This document shows, one piece after another, positions 1 through 8,808 of a stretch of DNA of 64,000 nucleotides; the stretch's first letter is position 1, and every line of letters starts with the position of its first letter. Position numbers and translations under genes: made by a program. Source of the stretch: Polynucleobacter parvulilacunae (GTDB lineage: Bacteria; Pseudomonadota; Gammaproteobacteria; Burkholderiales; Burkholderiaceae); NCBI RefSeq assembly GCF_018881715.1, contig NZ_JACVPW010000001.1, positions 645,337 through 709,336 of the forward strand, in the 5' to 3' direction. The notes beneath the pieces are model-generated. The model searched no databases and was not told the origin of the DNA. It saw nothing but the letters and a program-made list of their open reading frames with translations.

Positions 1-905
1 GCAGCGCGTTTTTCTTGACGCACCAAAATCTCAGGAGATGAGCCTACGATTTGCATATCGCCAAAGTCATAGAAATACATATAAGGCGATGGATTGAGTG
101 AACGCAAGGCTCTGTATAGAGTTAATGGAGAGTCGGTGAATGGCTTGCTAATGCGTTGGCCAATCACAACCTGCATGCAATCGCCGGCCAAAATATATTC
201 TTTGGTTTTGAGCACTGCTTTTTCAAAATCCGCTGCTTTGAATTTACGAATTAGGTCAGTTTTAGTGCTTGGTAAAGAGGCCGGCATATTTGCAGGCTTA
301 CCAAGACAAGTGAGCAATTCTTTTAAACGACTCTGTGCTTTATCAAACCCATCTGTCATGCTGGGGTCTGCATAAACAATAAAATAAATTTTCCCAGCAA
401 CGTTATCAATTACTGCTAACTCTTCAGTCAACATCAGCTGAATATCGGGAACGCCTAATTCGTCTGGCAGTTGATGCTTCGCTAAACGTGACTCGATATA
501 GCGAACAGTGTCATAGCCAAAGTAGCCAGCAAGACCGCCACAAAAGCGGGGCATATCTGCTTGTAAAGCAACCTTAAAACGCTTGAAATAAGCATCCACA
601 AAGTCTAGTGGATTATCAGTATTAGTCTCAACAACCTTGCCATCGGTTACCACTTCATTGACTGGCGCGGAGGGAGTGCCAATAGTTCTAATGATAGTCT
701 TGGCAGGCAGGCCAATAAAGGAGAAGCGGCCGAAACGCTCACCACCTAAAACAGATTCCAATAGGTAGGTATTAGTCTTGCCAAATGCTTGGCTAAGCTT
801 AACGTAGAGCGACAGCGGGGTCTCAAGATCTGCTAAAACCTCTTTGATTAGAGGAATGCGATTGAAACCCTGTTTAGCTAGGGCATTAAATTCTTCACGC
901 TGCAT
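1..905 (-). CDS. trpE: Anthranilate synthase component I, 5' part only (runs off the window)
   Basis: TrpE makes anthranilate from chorismate using ammonia from its glutaminase partner TrpG, the first step of tryptophan synthesis in the cytoplasm. Reading the minus strand from the ATG at 905-903 gives an open frame of about 301 codons to the window edge, starting [18 protein letters not shown]. It carries the N-terminal TrpE features, including LLESVLGGERFGRFSFIG (about residues 48-65) and PSPYMYFYDFGD followed by GSSPEILVR near the edge, which opens the chorismate-binding domain. The rest of the catalytic domain lies outside the window. The start overlaps the rpe stop by one base (TAATG), so translation is probably coupled. 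In many Burkholderiales a gph gene sits between rpe and trpE; none is present here. Confidence 0.93.
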   Translation of the reverse strand, partial: MQREEFNALAKQGFNRIPLIKEVLADLETPLSLYVKLSQAFGKTNTYLLESVLGGERFGRFSFIGLPAKTIIRTIGTPSAPVNEVVTDGKVVETNTDNPLDFVDAYFKRFKVALQADMPRFCGGLAGYFGYDTVRYIESRLAKHQLPDELGVPDIQLMLTEELAVIDNVAGKIYFIVYADPSMTDGFDKAQSRLKELLTCLGKPANMPASLPSTKTDLIRKFKAADFEKAVLKTKEYILAGDCMQVVIGQRISKPFTDSPLTLYRALRSLNPSPYMYFYDFGDMQIVGSSPEILVRQEKRA

Positions 906-1630
906 TACGCTTTCCCTGACTTTCCTAATTCAGTGCGCATTGCTTGTATTACTTGTGCGTAATTTTCTTGTGCGTAAATTGCAGAACCCGCTACAAAAGT
1001 ATCGGCACCAGCTCGCGCTACTTCTGCAATGTTGTCGACTTTAATTCCGCCATCTACCTCAAGACGAATGTGTCGGCCAGTCTCTGTCTGATAGCGATCA
1101 AGGCGTGTGCGTACTTGAGCAATCTTATTTAGGGTGCTTGGAATAAATGATTGGCCACCGAATCCAGGGTTTACTGACATCAGTAAAACGAGATCGAGTA
1201 ATTCTAAGGTGTGATCGAGATGATCAAGTGGTGTTGCCGGATTTAATACGAGACCTGCTTGGCATCCTTGATCACGAATGAGGTTCAGTGTGCGATTGAC
1301 ATGTGGGCTTGCTTCAGGATGGAAGCTAATTAAATTGGCGCCTGCTTTAGCAAAATCAGGAACGATGCGATCTACGGGTTCGATCATCAAGTGAACGTCG
1401 ATCACCGCAGGTTTGCCATCTTTATTTGCATAAGGGCGAATAGCCTCACAAACTAAGGGGCCAATGGTGAGGTTGGGCACGTAGTGGTTGTCCATCACGT
1501 CAAAGTGAATCCAGTCAGCGCCAGCCACTAAAACGTCCTGCACTTCCTTGCCTAAGCAGGCGAAGTCAGCAGACAAAATGGATGGGGCGATAACAAATTG
1601 ACTATTTGAGGATGATTTTTGGCTTTCCAT
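905..1630 (-). CDS. rpe: Ribulose-phosphate 3-epimerase
   Basis: Rpe interconverts D-ribulose 5-phosphate and D-xylulose 5-phosphate in the pentose phosphate pathway. The 241-residue protein has the standard TIM-barrel motifs in order: [14 protein letters not shown] near the N-terminus, [20 protein letters not shown] with the catalytic Asp and metal-binding His, [17 protein letters not shown] in the phosphate loop and LEVDGGI with the second catalytic Asp. Length is slightly above the usual 220-230 residues because of short tails at both ends. It is the first gene of a minus-strand unit that continues into trpE with a one-base stop/start overlap, and it is divergent from apaG. Confidence 0.97.
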   Translation of the reverse strand: MESQKSSSNSQFVIAPSILSADFACLGKEVQDVLVAGADWIHFDVMDNHYVPNLTIGPLVCEAIRPYANKDGKPAVIDVHLMIEPVDRIVPDFAKAGANLISFHPEASPHVNRTLNLIRDQGCQAGLVLNPATPLDHLDHTLELLDLVLLMSVNPGFGGQSFIPSTLNKIAQVRTRLDRYQTETGRHIRLEVDGGIKVDNIAEVARAGADTFVAGSAIYAQENYAQVIQAMRTELGKSGKA

Positions 1631-1679
1631 CCCTAGATTCTAGCTTGCAGTTGGCTTAAGGATGGAGCAGAATTCGTCC

Positions 1680-2054
1680 ATGAATCCCCACGAAATGAGC
1701 ATTACGGTGAAAGCCCAGTACCTTCCTGAGCAATCTGACCCCGATAACCGCCAATTTGCCTTTGCTTACACGGTAACCATTCGAAATACCGGGACGGCCA
1801 GTATTCAGGTTATTGCCCGCCATTGGTTCATTACGGACGGGGATAACGATGTCCAGGAGGTAAAGGGCCTGGGCGTTGTCGGACAACAGCCCTTATTGCG
1901 TTCTGGCGAGCATTTTGAGTACACCAGCTGGGCTACTTTGCCCACCCCTGCAGGAACAATGCGTGGTGAGTACTTTTGCGTGACAGAGGACGCGCAGTTC
2001 TTTCAGGCTCCTATCCCAGAATTTGCCCTCGTGATGCCGCGCACTTTACATTAA
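1680..2054 (+). CDS. apaG: ApaG domain protein
   Basis: ApaG is a small beta-sandwich protein of fibronectin type III-like fold (formerly linked to cobalt/magnesium efflux phenotypes); its molecular role is unsettled. The 124-residue frame shows the family signature: VKAQYLPEQSDPDNRQFAFA, YTVTIRNTGTASIQVIARHW, ITDGDNDVQEVKGLGVVGQQP and the GEHFEYTSWATLPTPAGTM segment with the conserved glycine-rich turn. I choose the ATG at 1680; an in-frame ATG lies upstream at 1662 and another at 1695, and the purine run GGAG at 1664-1667 fits either of the later two only loosely. It is divergent from rpe, 49 bases away. Confidence 0.93.
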   Translation: MNPHEMSITVKAQYLPEQSDPDNRQFAFAYTVTIRNTGTASIQVIARHWFITDGDNDVQEVKGLGVVGQQPLLRSGEHFEYTSWATLPTPAGTMRGEYFCVTEDAQFFQAPIPEFALVMPRTLH

Positions 2055-2081
2055 TGTGGCGCATTAGAGGGCCTCTGAAAA

Positions 2082-2195
2082 CTACTTTTTGCCTTTGCCA
2101 GTCCAGAGGACAATAAAGAGCAGTAGCCCTAAGGCAACAGCACCTTCAAAAGCAAACAGTAGCATTGGGTATTCATCGAGTAAATTGGCAATCAT
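2082..2195 (-). CDS. Possible 37-residue single-pass membrane protein
   Basis: A short minus-strand frame reads MIANLLDEYPMLLFAFEGAV and then a continuous hydrophobic stretch (ALGLLLFIVLW) ending in a basic tail TGKGKK and TAG. The pattern of acidic N-terminus, one helix of about 20 residues (10-31) and a basic C-terminus is typical of genuine small inner-membrane proteins with the C-terminus in the cytoplasm. It fills the gap between apaG and mltA exactly, and its ATG (2195-2193) shares the palindrome CATG with the mltA start. The ribosome-binding site is weak (AGAG just upstream on the minus strand). I do not recognise a family. The good membrane profile and exact fit support it, but a chance frame cannot be excluded. 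Confidence 0.5.
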   Translation of the reverse strand: MIANLLDEYPMLLFAFEGAVALGLLLFIVLWTGKGKK

Positions 2196-3324
2196 GATCT
2201 CTAAATTTAAATTAGTTGTACTAAGTGTATTCGCTATCCTGATGGCCAGCTTAATCGCAGGTTGTTCTGCGCCTCCTACGCGCGGTACGGGATATCGCTC
2301 TAGTGGTTCTGGCGCCTCACCATCAAGTTACAGCTCTTCTATTGCGAGTTTTAGTGCGGTTTCTTGGCAGGCTTTGCCTGGATGGCAAGATGATGATTTA
2401 ACTCAAGCTTGGCCAGCTTGGTTAAAAAGCTGTGATGGCTTGCGCAAGAAAAGTGGCGATGTCAATTGGCGTCAGGTATGCGCTCAAGCGGGTAACGTTT
2501 CGAGTCGCGATACACAATCTATCCGTAAATATTTTGAAAATAATTTTCAAGCATATGAAATTCGTAATAGCTCTGGTAGTGACACGGGCTTAATTACTGG
2601 TTATTACGAGCCAGTGATGAATGGCTCCCAAACCCGCACCAGCACCTATAACGTACCGCTTTATGGCTACCCTAATGCCTGGCGCAAGTCTAAGCCTAAT
2701 CCAGGCCCAAGTCGTGCGGAGTTAATGAGTTCTGGCATCTTGCAGGGTTCTGAAATTGCATGGGTACAGGACCCAGTGGCTGCAGCATTTATGCAAATTC
2801 AAGGCTCTGGAAAAATTCGTCTTGAAGATGGACGCATCTTACGTCTGGGTTTCGCGGGCACAAATGATCAACCTTTCAAATCATTTGCGCAGTGGTTATT
2901 AGACCGAAAAGAAATTACTCGTAGCGAAGCAACAATGCAAGGCATCTCGCAGTGGGCTAAACGTAATCCTGGTCAGGTAAATGAAATGCTCAATGCCAAT
3001 CCACGTTTTGTTTTCTTCAAAGAGTTGCCTGGCAATGTAGCGGCTGATTTGGGCCCTAATGGCGCCCTTGGTGTTCCGCTTACTAGCGAGCGCAGCATTG
3101 CAGTGGACTTGCAAGCTCTACCGTTGGGTGCGCCCGTCTTTTTGGCGACTACCAAACCCCTTAGTACTCAGCCATTGCAAAAACTCGTGATGGCACAAGA
3201 TACAGGCAAGGCCATTGTTGGTGGCGTTAGAGCAGACTACTATTGGGGGTCCGGAGACTCTGCTGGAGAGATGGCGGGTCGTATGAAACAAAATGGCAGG
3301 ATGTGGTTACTGCTGCCACGTTAA
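2194..3324 (+). CDS. mltA: Membrane-bound lytic murein transglycosylase A
   Basis: MltA is an outer-membrane lipoprotein that cleaves the glycan strands of peptidoglycan, leaving 1,6-anhydro-MurNAc ends. Starting at the ATG at 2194 gives 376 residues with a lipoprotein signal MISKFKLVVLSVFAILMASL and lipobox LIAGC, so the mature N-terminal Cys is about residue 24. The MltA barrel domain follows (GLITGYYEPVMNGSQTRT, VPLYGYP) and the C-terminal 3D domain closes the protein with MAQDTGKAIVGGVRADYYWG, containing the conserved catalytic and structural Asp residues, then MAGRMKQNG and LLLPR. A longer frame reaches back to 2089 but would bury the signal peptide, so it is rejected. The start codon overlaps that of the small minus-strand frame. 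Confidence 0.95.
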   Translation: MISKFKLVVLSVFAILMASLIAGCSAPPTRGTGYRSSGSGASPSSYSSSIASFSAVSWQALPGWQDDDLTQAWPAWLKSCDGLRKKSGDVNWRQVCAQAGNVSSRDTQSIRKYFENNFQAYEIRNSSGSDTGLITGYYEPVMNGSQTRTSTYNVPLYGYPNAWRKSKPNPGPSRAELMSSGILQGSEIAWVQDPVAAAFMQIQGSGKIRLEDGRILRLGFAGTNDQPFKSFAQWLLDRKEITRSEATMQGISQWAKRNPGQVNEMLNANPRFVFFKELPGNVAADLGPNGALGVPLTSERSIAVDLQALPLGAPVFLATTKPLSTQPLQKLVMAQDTGKAIVGGVRADYYWGSGDSAGEMAGRMKQNGRMWLLLPR

Positions 3325-3351
3325 TCAAATTCATTTCACTGAAAGAAATTC

Positions 3352-4128
3352 ATGAGCTACAAAACAATTTTGACTGAGGTAGAAGGTAAGGTTGCCACCA
3401 TCACTTTGAATCGTCCTGAGGTATTGAATGCCTTGAATGATCAACTCATGGAAGAGCTAGGCGCTGCATTGTTGGCTTTCGATGCTGATGACAATATTGG
3501 CTGCATGATCGTTACCGGAAGTGAAAAAGCATTTGCTGCTGGAGCCGATATTGCTTCAATGGCCAAGTACGGATTAAAGGATGTCTATCGCGGCGACTTT
3601 ATTACCCGTAATTGGGAGGAAATTAAAAAAGTACGTAAGCCTGTAATCGCTGCGGTTTCTGGTTATGCACTCGGTGGAGGGTGTGAGTTGGCCATGATGT
3701 GCGACACCATTATGGCTGCTGATAACGCAAAGTTTGCGCAGCCTGAAGTCAAGTTGGGCATCATTCCTGGGGCTGGAGGCACACAACGTTTGCCTCGCGC
3801 AGTGTCCAAAGCAAAAGCGATGGATTTGGCTTTGACGGGTCGCATGATGGATGCTGCTGAAGCTGAGCGTTCAGGCTTAGTTGCCAGAATTTTTCCTCAA
3901 GCAGATTTGCTTAAAGAAGTTAAAGCAATTGCCAAAGGAATTGCAGAGATGCCTTTGTTAACTGCGATGATGGTGAAAGAAAGCATCAACACTGCCTATG
4001 AGACTACTTTGTCTGAAGGCATTCATTTCGAGCGTCGTCTATTCCATGCCTGCTTTGGTACGAATGATCAAAAAGAAGGTATGGCTGCGTTTATGGAAAA
4101 ACGTCCAGCCAAATTTACCAATTCTTAA
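3352..4128 (+). CDS. Enoyl-CoA hydratase (crotonase family)
   Basis: Crotonase-family enzyme hydrating trans-2-enoyl-CoA to 3-hydroxyacyl-CoA in fatty-acid or aromatic acyl-CoA breakdown. The 258-residue length is that of classic short-chain enoyl-CoA hydratase. Visible motifs are ATITLNRPEVLNALN (N-terminal CoA-binding strand), KAFAAGADIASM (oxyanion-hole region), GYALGGGCELAMMCD with one catalytic Glu and FAQPEVKLGIIPGAGGTQRL with the second. Both catalytic glutamates are present, favouring hydratase over isomerase or hydrolase relatives. It stands alone, 27 bases after mltA and convergent with the M20 hydrolase, so the physiological substrate cannot be told from context. Confidence 0.93.
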   Translation: MSYKTILTEVEGKVATITLNRPEVLNALNDQLMEELGAALLAFDADDNIGCMIVTGSEKAFAAGADIASMAKYGLKDVYRGDFITRNWEEIKKVRKPVIAAVSGYALGGGCELAMMCDTIMAADNAKFAQPEVKLGIIPGAGGTQRLPRAVSKAKAMDLALTGRMMDAAEAERSGLVARIFPQADLLKEVKAIAKGIAEMPLLTAMMVKESINTAYETTLSEGIHFERRLFHACFGTNDQKEGMAAFMEKRPAKFTNS

Positions 4129-4139
4129 TTTAGCTTAAT

Positions 4140-5336
4140 TTAGTTTTTTGCCAGAAAGCGTTGAGCTAGTTTGACCCAATAGCTCACGCCCACTGGAATC
4201 AAAGAGTCGTTGAAGTCGTAGGAAGGATTATGGAGATGGCAGGGTCCCATGCCATGACCTACCGAGCGATGATCGCCGTCACCATTGCCTAAGAAGACAA
4301 AGCAGCCTGGCTTTTCCAGCAACATAAACGCAAAGTCTTCAGCGCCCATGGTTGGATCAACAGAGCTATTGACGTTTTGCTCACCAACCAATTCATTCAT
4401 GACTTCTGTGGCAAATTTCACTTCATTGGCATGATTGATGAGGGGCGGATAGTTTCTGGAAAAGGTAACTTCAGCCTGACAATCAAATGCGCCTGCAACG
4501 CTATGGGCAATTTCTCGTAGACGTTGTTCTATGAGATCCAATACATCCAAGGTAAATGTGCGAACTGTGCCGCCAATGAAGGCGCTATCAGGAATAACGT
4601 TACTCGTTTCACCCGCATGAAATTGCGTAATGGATAAAACTGCAGCATCTACAGGACGCTTGTTGCGTGTAATGATGCTTTGCAAGGCAAGTACCACTTG
4701 TGCGCCTGCGAACACCGGATCTGCGCTGTTATGCGGTAGTGCTGCATGACCACCTTTGCCTGTGATGGTGATCTCAAAAGAATTACTAGAAGCCATCATA
4801 GGCCCAGGCGTCACACCAAAGTGACCTGCCGCAAAACCAGGCCAGTTGTGCAAACCAAACACTGCATCACATGGAAACTCTTTAAAGAGCCCATCTTTAA
4901 TCATCTCGTTTGCGCCAGCGCCACCCTCTTCAGCAGGCTGGAAAATAAAAATGACCGTGCCTTTGAAATCGCGATGATTTGATAGATATTGTGCGGCACC
5001 CAAAAGCATTGCAGTGTGACCATCGTGTCCACAGGCGTGCATCTTTCCTGGATTTTTTGAAGCATGTGCAAAGTTGTTGTGTTCTTGTAAGGGCAGCGCA
5101 TCCATGTCGGCGCGTAAGCCAATCATTTTGCCGGGACCTAAATCACCATCGAGGCGCCCAACAACCCCAGTTTTCCCCATACCGCGGTAAACGGTTATTC
5201 CCCAGCTAGAAAGGGCTTCCGCAACAAGGTCGGCTGTACGATTTTCTTCGAAACGCAATTCAGGATGCGCATGAATATTGCGTCGAATCTCTTGAATGGC
5301 TTCTGCGGACTCAGTAATTTCAGGGATTAAATGCAT
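4140..5336 (-). CDS. M20 family amidohydrolase (hippurate hydrolase/aminoacylase type)
   Basis: Zinc- or manganese-dependent cytoplasmic amidohydrolase removing acyl groups from N-acyl amino acids or related amides. The 398 residues show the M20D order: IRRNIHAHPELRFEENRTAD near residue 20, LRADMDALPLQE with a metal-binding Asp, MHACGHDGHTAMLLGAA (about 100-116) with Cys and His ligands, FIFQPAEEGGAGA with the catalytic Glu pair, a dimerisation domain beginning about residue 185 (KGGHAALPHNSADPV), and MGAEDFAFM near the C-terminus with the last Glu ligand. Substrate specificity (hippurate, N-acetylamino acid or indole-acetyl conjugate) cannot be read from the sequence. It is single, 56 bases downstream of bioD on the same strand. 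Confidence 0.92.
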   Translation of the reverse strand: MHLIPEITESAEAIQEIRRNIHAHPELRFEENRTADLVAEALSSWGITVYRGMGKTGVVGRLDGDLGPGKMIGLRADMDALPLQEHNNFAHASKNPGKMHACGHDGHTAMLLGAAQYLSNHRDFKGTVIFIFQPAEEGGAGANEMIKDGLFKEFPCDAVFGLHNWPGFAAGHFGVTPGPMMASSNSFEITITGKGGHAALPHNSADPVFAGAQVVLALQSIITRNKRPVDAAVLSITQFHAGETSNVIPDSAFIGGTVRTFTLDVLDLIEQRLREIAHSVAGAFDCQAEVTFSRNYPPLINHANEVKFATEVMNELVGEQNVNSSVDPTMGAEDFAFMLLEKPGCFVFLGNGDGDHRSVGHGMGPCHLHNPSYDFNDSLIPVGVSYWVKLAQRFLAKN

Positions 5337-5392
5337 CCCTTCATCTTATCCGAAAGTCTTTTGATATGTCTTCGGAGAGAAGTTAAGGCTTG

Positions 5393-6136
5393 TTATTTAT
5401 TGGGTAATTGTATGTGCTTTGCAGCAAAAGTCAGGGCCTCAATCGAATAAGGGCTGTTTATGGGCTTTTGTAATTCATTTGGGAGTGTTGGAATAAGTCC
5501 CAAAAATGGAGCATCCATTCTGACCTGCAAGGCCTGCAGATTTTCGTGGAGAAGAGGCATTTCTTCCGAAAGGGCATTTGCTACCCATCCAGTAATTTTC
5601 AAGTTTCGCGCTTTGATGGCCTCATAAGTTAAGAGGGCGTGATTAATGCAGCCTAACTTCATACCCACAACGAGAATGATGGGTAGGTTGATAGCTGTTG
5701 CGAAATCTCCTAAATTTTCCTCGTCATTGAGCGGTATAAGCAAGCCCCCTGCACCTTCAACTATGACGCAATCAGCTTTCTTTTGAATATTCTGAAAAGC
5801 TTGATTGATCACGATCATTTTAAGCTTCAGGCCTTGGTGCTTCGCTACGAGATGGGGGGCTGCTGGCTGATTGAGCACATAAGGACACAAACTCAATTCA
5901 TCAGAGCCTGGATTTGAAGCAATACGCAGTGTTTCTAAATCCTCATTGAGGGTTGTGCCATTGGCATCTTGATAGGTACCAGCTACAACTGGCTTAAAGC
6001 CGATCGTATTTATTCCTTGCTCGCGCAATTTCAGAATAAGAGCGCCGCTTACTAAAGTTTTCCCAACTTCGGTATCGGTACCGGTAACAAAGAAGCCATT
6101 GGGCCGACTTATTAGCTGACTGATGAGCTTACTCAT
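5393..6136 (-). CDS. bioD: Dethiobiotin synthase
   Basis: BioD closes the ureido ring of dethiobiotin from 7,8-diaminopelargonate, CO2 and ATP. The 247-residue frame carries the P-loop FFVTGTDTEVGKTLVSGAL (about residues 15-33), the Asp/Thr segment GFKPVVAGT, and VIVEGAGGLLIPLND, the strand that binds the second Mg and substrate. It is the last gene of bioA-bioF-bioD; its ATG overlaps the bioF stop by 8 bases, so coupling is likely. No bioC or bioH is seen next to it, so early pimeloyl synthesis must be encoded elsewhere. Confidence 0.95.
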   Translation of the reverse strand: MSKLISQLISRPNGFFVTGTDTEVGKTLVSGALILKLREQGINTIGFKPVVAGTYQDANGTTLNEDLETLRIASNPGSDELSLCPYVLNQPAAPHLVAKHQGLKLKMIVINQAFQNIQKKADCVIVEGAGGLLIPLNDEENLGDFATAINLPIILVVGMKLGCINHALLTYEAIKARNLKITGWVANALSEEMPLLHENLQALQVRMDAPFLGLIPTLPNELQKPINSPYSIEALTFAAKHIQLPNK

Positions 6137-7376
6137 GAGCTGCCTTATCGATTACCTGTTTTTCAATGGCATTGAGCGTCGTGATCAGCTGACGCAAATC
6201 TGCTTCGCTGTGATTGGCGGAGAACGTAATACGCAATCGTGCGCTTCCCTGAGGCACGGTAGGTGGACGAATAGCTGGAATCCAATAACCTGCCTCATCC
6301 AACAGCTTGGCTGCAAGCAAGGCATTGGCATTACTGCCTAAGATGACTGGCTGAATCGCCGTGCAAGAGCAAACTTTTTTCCATTGAGAAAATTGCATTT
6401 CATCTTGCCAGATGCGAATGAGTTTATGGAGTTGTGTGCGTCGACTACTGCCCTCATCCCCTTCAATTATTTCTAAACTCTTGGAGAGAGTGTGTGCAAT
6501 CGCTGGGGGTGTTGCAGTACTGTAGATAAAGGGGCGGCCCTTTTGGACAAGCCATTCAATAAAGGTTTCTTGTGCACAAATAAAAGCCCCGCTTACTCCA
6601 GCAGCCTTGCCAAGGGTGCCAATATAAATAATGCGATCAGAGCAGATATTGGCTTGCTCCAAAATACCATGACCATGTTTTCCGAGAACCCCAAAACCAT
6701 GAGCATCATCAACCAATAGTAGAGCGTCATATTGCTCAGCTATTTTTAATAGCTCCTTTACAGGGGCAAGATCACCATCCATACTAAAGACGCCATCGGT
6801 CACAATCATCTTCAGGGGTCTTTGGTCTGTCTTTAGTGCTTCGCTTAATGAGTTTAGTTGTATGTGATCAAACAAAGTGACGCTTGCTTGAGTCTGCGCA
6901 CTTGCTAAACGAACCCCATCAATCAGAGAGGCATGATTTAACTTTGCCGAATAAATGCTGGCATTGCCTTGGGGTGCGAGTCTTGTTAATGCAGTAATAG
7001 CTGTAAGGTTGGCCAGATAGCCAGTGCTAAAAAAGAGGGCTCGTGCATTTGGGATGTGTTGCTTTTGAAAAGAGGCCAATTGCTTTTCAAGTAGCTCATG
7101 AGCCATGCTATGACCACTGATGAGATGTGAAGCTCCGCTACCTACCCCATATTTCTGACCGCCTTCAGCAAGCGCTTTAATCAGCTCAGGATGGTTTGCA
7201 AGCCCAAGATAGTCATTACTACAAAAGGCTTTTAACTCTCGTCCATCAACTAGGGTTTTGGTATCACAGGGAGATTGTGTTGCTCTAAGTTTGCGCTTGA
7301 GTAATTGCGAGTCGAGATCTGCAATCTGCTCTTGTGCAAAATGCAGGGCGCTAAATGTATTTGAGGAGTTTGTCAT
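6129..7376 (-). CDS. bioF: 8-amino-7-oxononanoate synthase
   Basis: BioF is a PLP enzyme of the alpha-oxoamine synthase family that condenses pimeloyl-ACP/CoA with L-alanine to give KAPA. In 415 residues I see FCSNDYLGLANHPELI near residue 50, GVGSGASHLISGHSMAHELLE, the VTDGVFSMDGDLAPV segment, LLVDDAHGFGVLG with the PLP-contacting Asp and His, and GTLGKAAGVSGAFI containing the Schiff-base Lys. The ATG overlaps the bioA stop in an ATGA junction and the end overlaps bioD, so the three genes form one tight operon. Confidence 0.96.
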   Translation of the reverse strand: MTNSSNTFSALHFAQEQIADLDSQLLKRKLRATQSPCDTKTLVDGRELKAFCSNDYLGLANHPELIKALAEGGQKYGVGSGASHLISGHSMAHELLEKQLASFQKQHIPNARALFFSTGYLANLTAITALTRLAPQGNASIYSAKLNHASLIDGVRLASAQTQASVTLFDHIQLNSLSEALKTDQRPLKMIVTDGVFSMDGDLAPVKELLKIAEQYDALLLVDDAHGFGVLGKHGHGILEQANICSDRIIYIGTLGKAAGVSGAFICAQETFIEWLVQKGRPFIYSTATPPAIAHTLSKSLEIIEGDEGSSRRTQLHKLIRIWQDEMQFSQWKKVCSCTAIQPVILGSNANALLAAKLLDEAGYWIPAIRPPTVPQGSARLRITFSANHSEADLRQLITTLNAIEKQVIDKAAHE

Positions 7377-8719
7377 GCCAAGGTTTTCTCAAGAGCGCGT
7401 TGTACAGCGCCGCCTAATTCCATATTTTCTTGTAGCGACAAAATATACGGAGGCATGACATAAATAGTATTGCCGATAGGTCTGATCAAGACGCCTTGAT
7501 CTAAGCTATGCGAAAACATTTCTCTTGCAAATGTTTTGGATTTTTTTAAGCAATCACTCTTTACATCGAACGCCAAAATCATGCCTTGTTGACGCCAGTG
7601 TTCAATTCGATAATCTGTTTTTGCCCAATCGAACGCTTTGGCCAAATCTTGAGATCGCTCAATATTTTTTTCTAGTACTTTGTCAGTTTCAAAAATCTCT
7701 AGACAAGCGAGCGCCGCAGCACATGCAAGTGGGTTGCCAGTATAGGAATGAGAATGCAAAAATCCTTGTTGAGTTTGATCGCCATAAAAAGCTTGGTAAA
7801 TCTTGTCAGTGGTAAGGCAAAGGGATAGTGGAAGATAGCCACCACTAATGCCTTTAGAGAGGGTTAAGAAATCTGGCCAGATGCCAGCGTGTTCGCAGGC
7901 AAAGAACTTGCCGCTCCGTCCACAACCCACTGCGATCTCATCGGCAATGAGATGGACTTCGTATCGATCGCATAGGGCTCTCACTAAGCGGAGATATTCA
8001 GGGGAGTGCATAGCCATTTGTCCAGCGCATTGCACTAGTGGCTCAACAATGATGGCGGCAAGATTGTGATGTTCTTTTGCGAATAACTCTTCAAGTTGTT
8101 TTGCTGCGTGTTTGGCGACATCTTCTGCACTTTCACCAGCTTTTGCTTTGCGTGCATCAGGCGAGGCAATAGTGAAGACATCTTGCAAGAGTGATCCATA
8201 GGCTGCTCGGAAAATTGCTACGTCGGTTACCGCTAATGCGCCTAGCGTTTCTCCGTGGTAACCATTTTCTAAACAAACAAACTTTTTCTTTTGCGGCTTA
8301 CCATTGAGTTGCCAATAGTGATGACTCATCTTCAGTGCAATCTCAACAGCGGATGCGCCATCAGATGCGTAAAAGACGTGACCCAAATGATGATTGGTCA
8401 GTGCGGAAAGTTTTTCAGACAGCTCTACTACTGGCGGATGCGTAAATCCGGCGAGCATGACGTGCTCAATTTTTTCGAGTTGCGCAGTAATTGCTTGATT
8501 GATGCGTGGATTAGAGTGGCCAAATAAATTGGTCCACCACGAGCTAATGGAGTCGAGCAGGGCTTTTCCGTTTTCGTCATAGAGCCAGGCTCCCTTTCCT
8601 TTTGTAATGGCAACCAGCGGAAAAGACTCATGCTGTTTCATCTGAGTGCATGGGTGCCAAACGGCGGCTAGGCTGCGATCAACGAGGGGAGCTTGATTTA
8701 AATCAGAAATAACCTTCAT
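7373..8719 (-). CDS. bioA: Adenosylmethionine--8-amino-7-oxononanoate aminotransferase
   Basis: BioA transfers an amino group from S-adenosylmethionine to KAPA, making 7,8-diaminopelargonate, with PLP as cofactor. The 448-residue protein has the class III aminotransferase pattern: VWHPCTQMKQHESFP at the N-terminus (typical of BioA), LLDSISSWWTNLFGHSNP with the BioA-specific Trp pair, FYASDGASAVEIALKM, LIADEIAVGCGRSGKFFACE with the PLP Asp, and TLSKGISGGYLPLSL with the Schiff-base Lys. It leads the bioAFD operon. The 89 bases to bioB must hold both divergent promoters; no clear BirA-type operator stands out, so regulation is unknown. Confidence 0.96.
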   Translation of the reverse strand: MKVISDLNQAPLVDRSLAAVWHPCTQMKQHESFPLVAITKGKGAWLYDENGKALLDSISSWWTNLFGHSNPRINQAITAQLEKIEHVMLAGFTHPPVVELSEKLSALTNHHLGHVFYASDGASAVEIALKMSHHYWQLNGKPQKKKFVCLENGYHGETLGALAVTDVAIFRAAYGSLLQDVFTIASPDARKAKAGESAEDVAKHAAKQLEELFAKEHHNLAAIIVEPLVQCAGQMAMHSPEYLRLVRALCDRYEVHLIADEIAVGCGRSGKFFACEHAGIWPDFLTLSKGISGGYLPLSLCLTTDKIYQAFYGDQTQQGFLHSHSYTGNPLACAAALACLEIFETDKVLEKNIERSQDLAKAFDWAKTDYRIEHWRQQGMILAFDVKSDCLKKSKTFAREMFSHSLDQGVLIRPIGNTIYVMPPYILSLQENMELGGAVQRALEKTLA

Positions 8720-8808
8720 GTTTGATATTTGAACACTAGTTTTTCCAAATTCAGGGCTGTATCTGTTATGTTTATGCCTTGAATCTACCCATTTTCTGGA
8801 ATTTAGCC

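Noticed and set aside
8720..8808. BirA operator between bioA and bioB
   Set aside because: No TTGTAAACC-type half-sites with the expected spacing can be seen; the gap simply holds divergent promoters.
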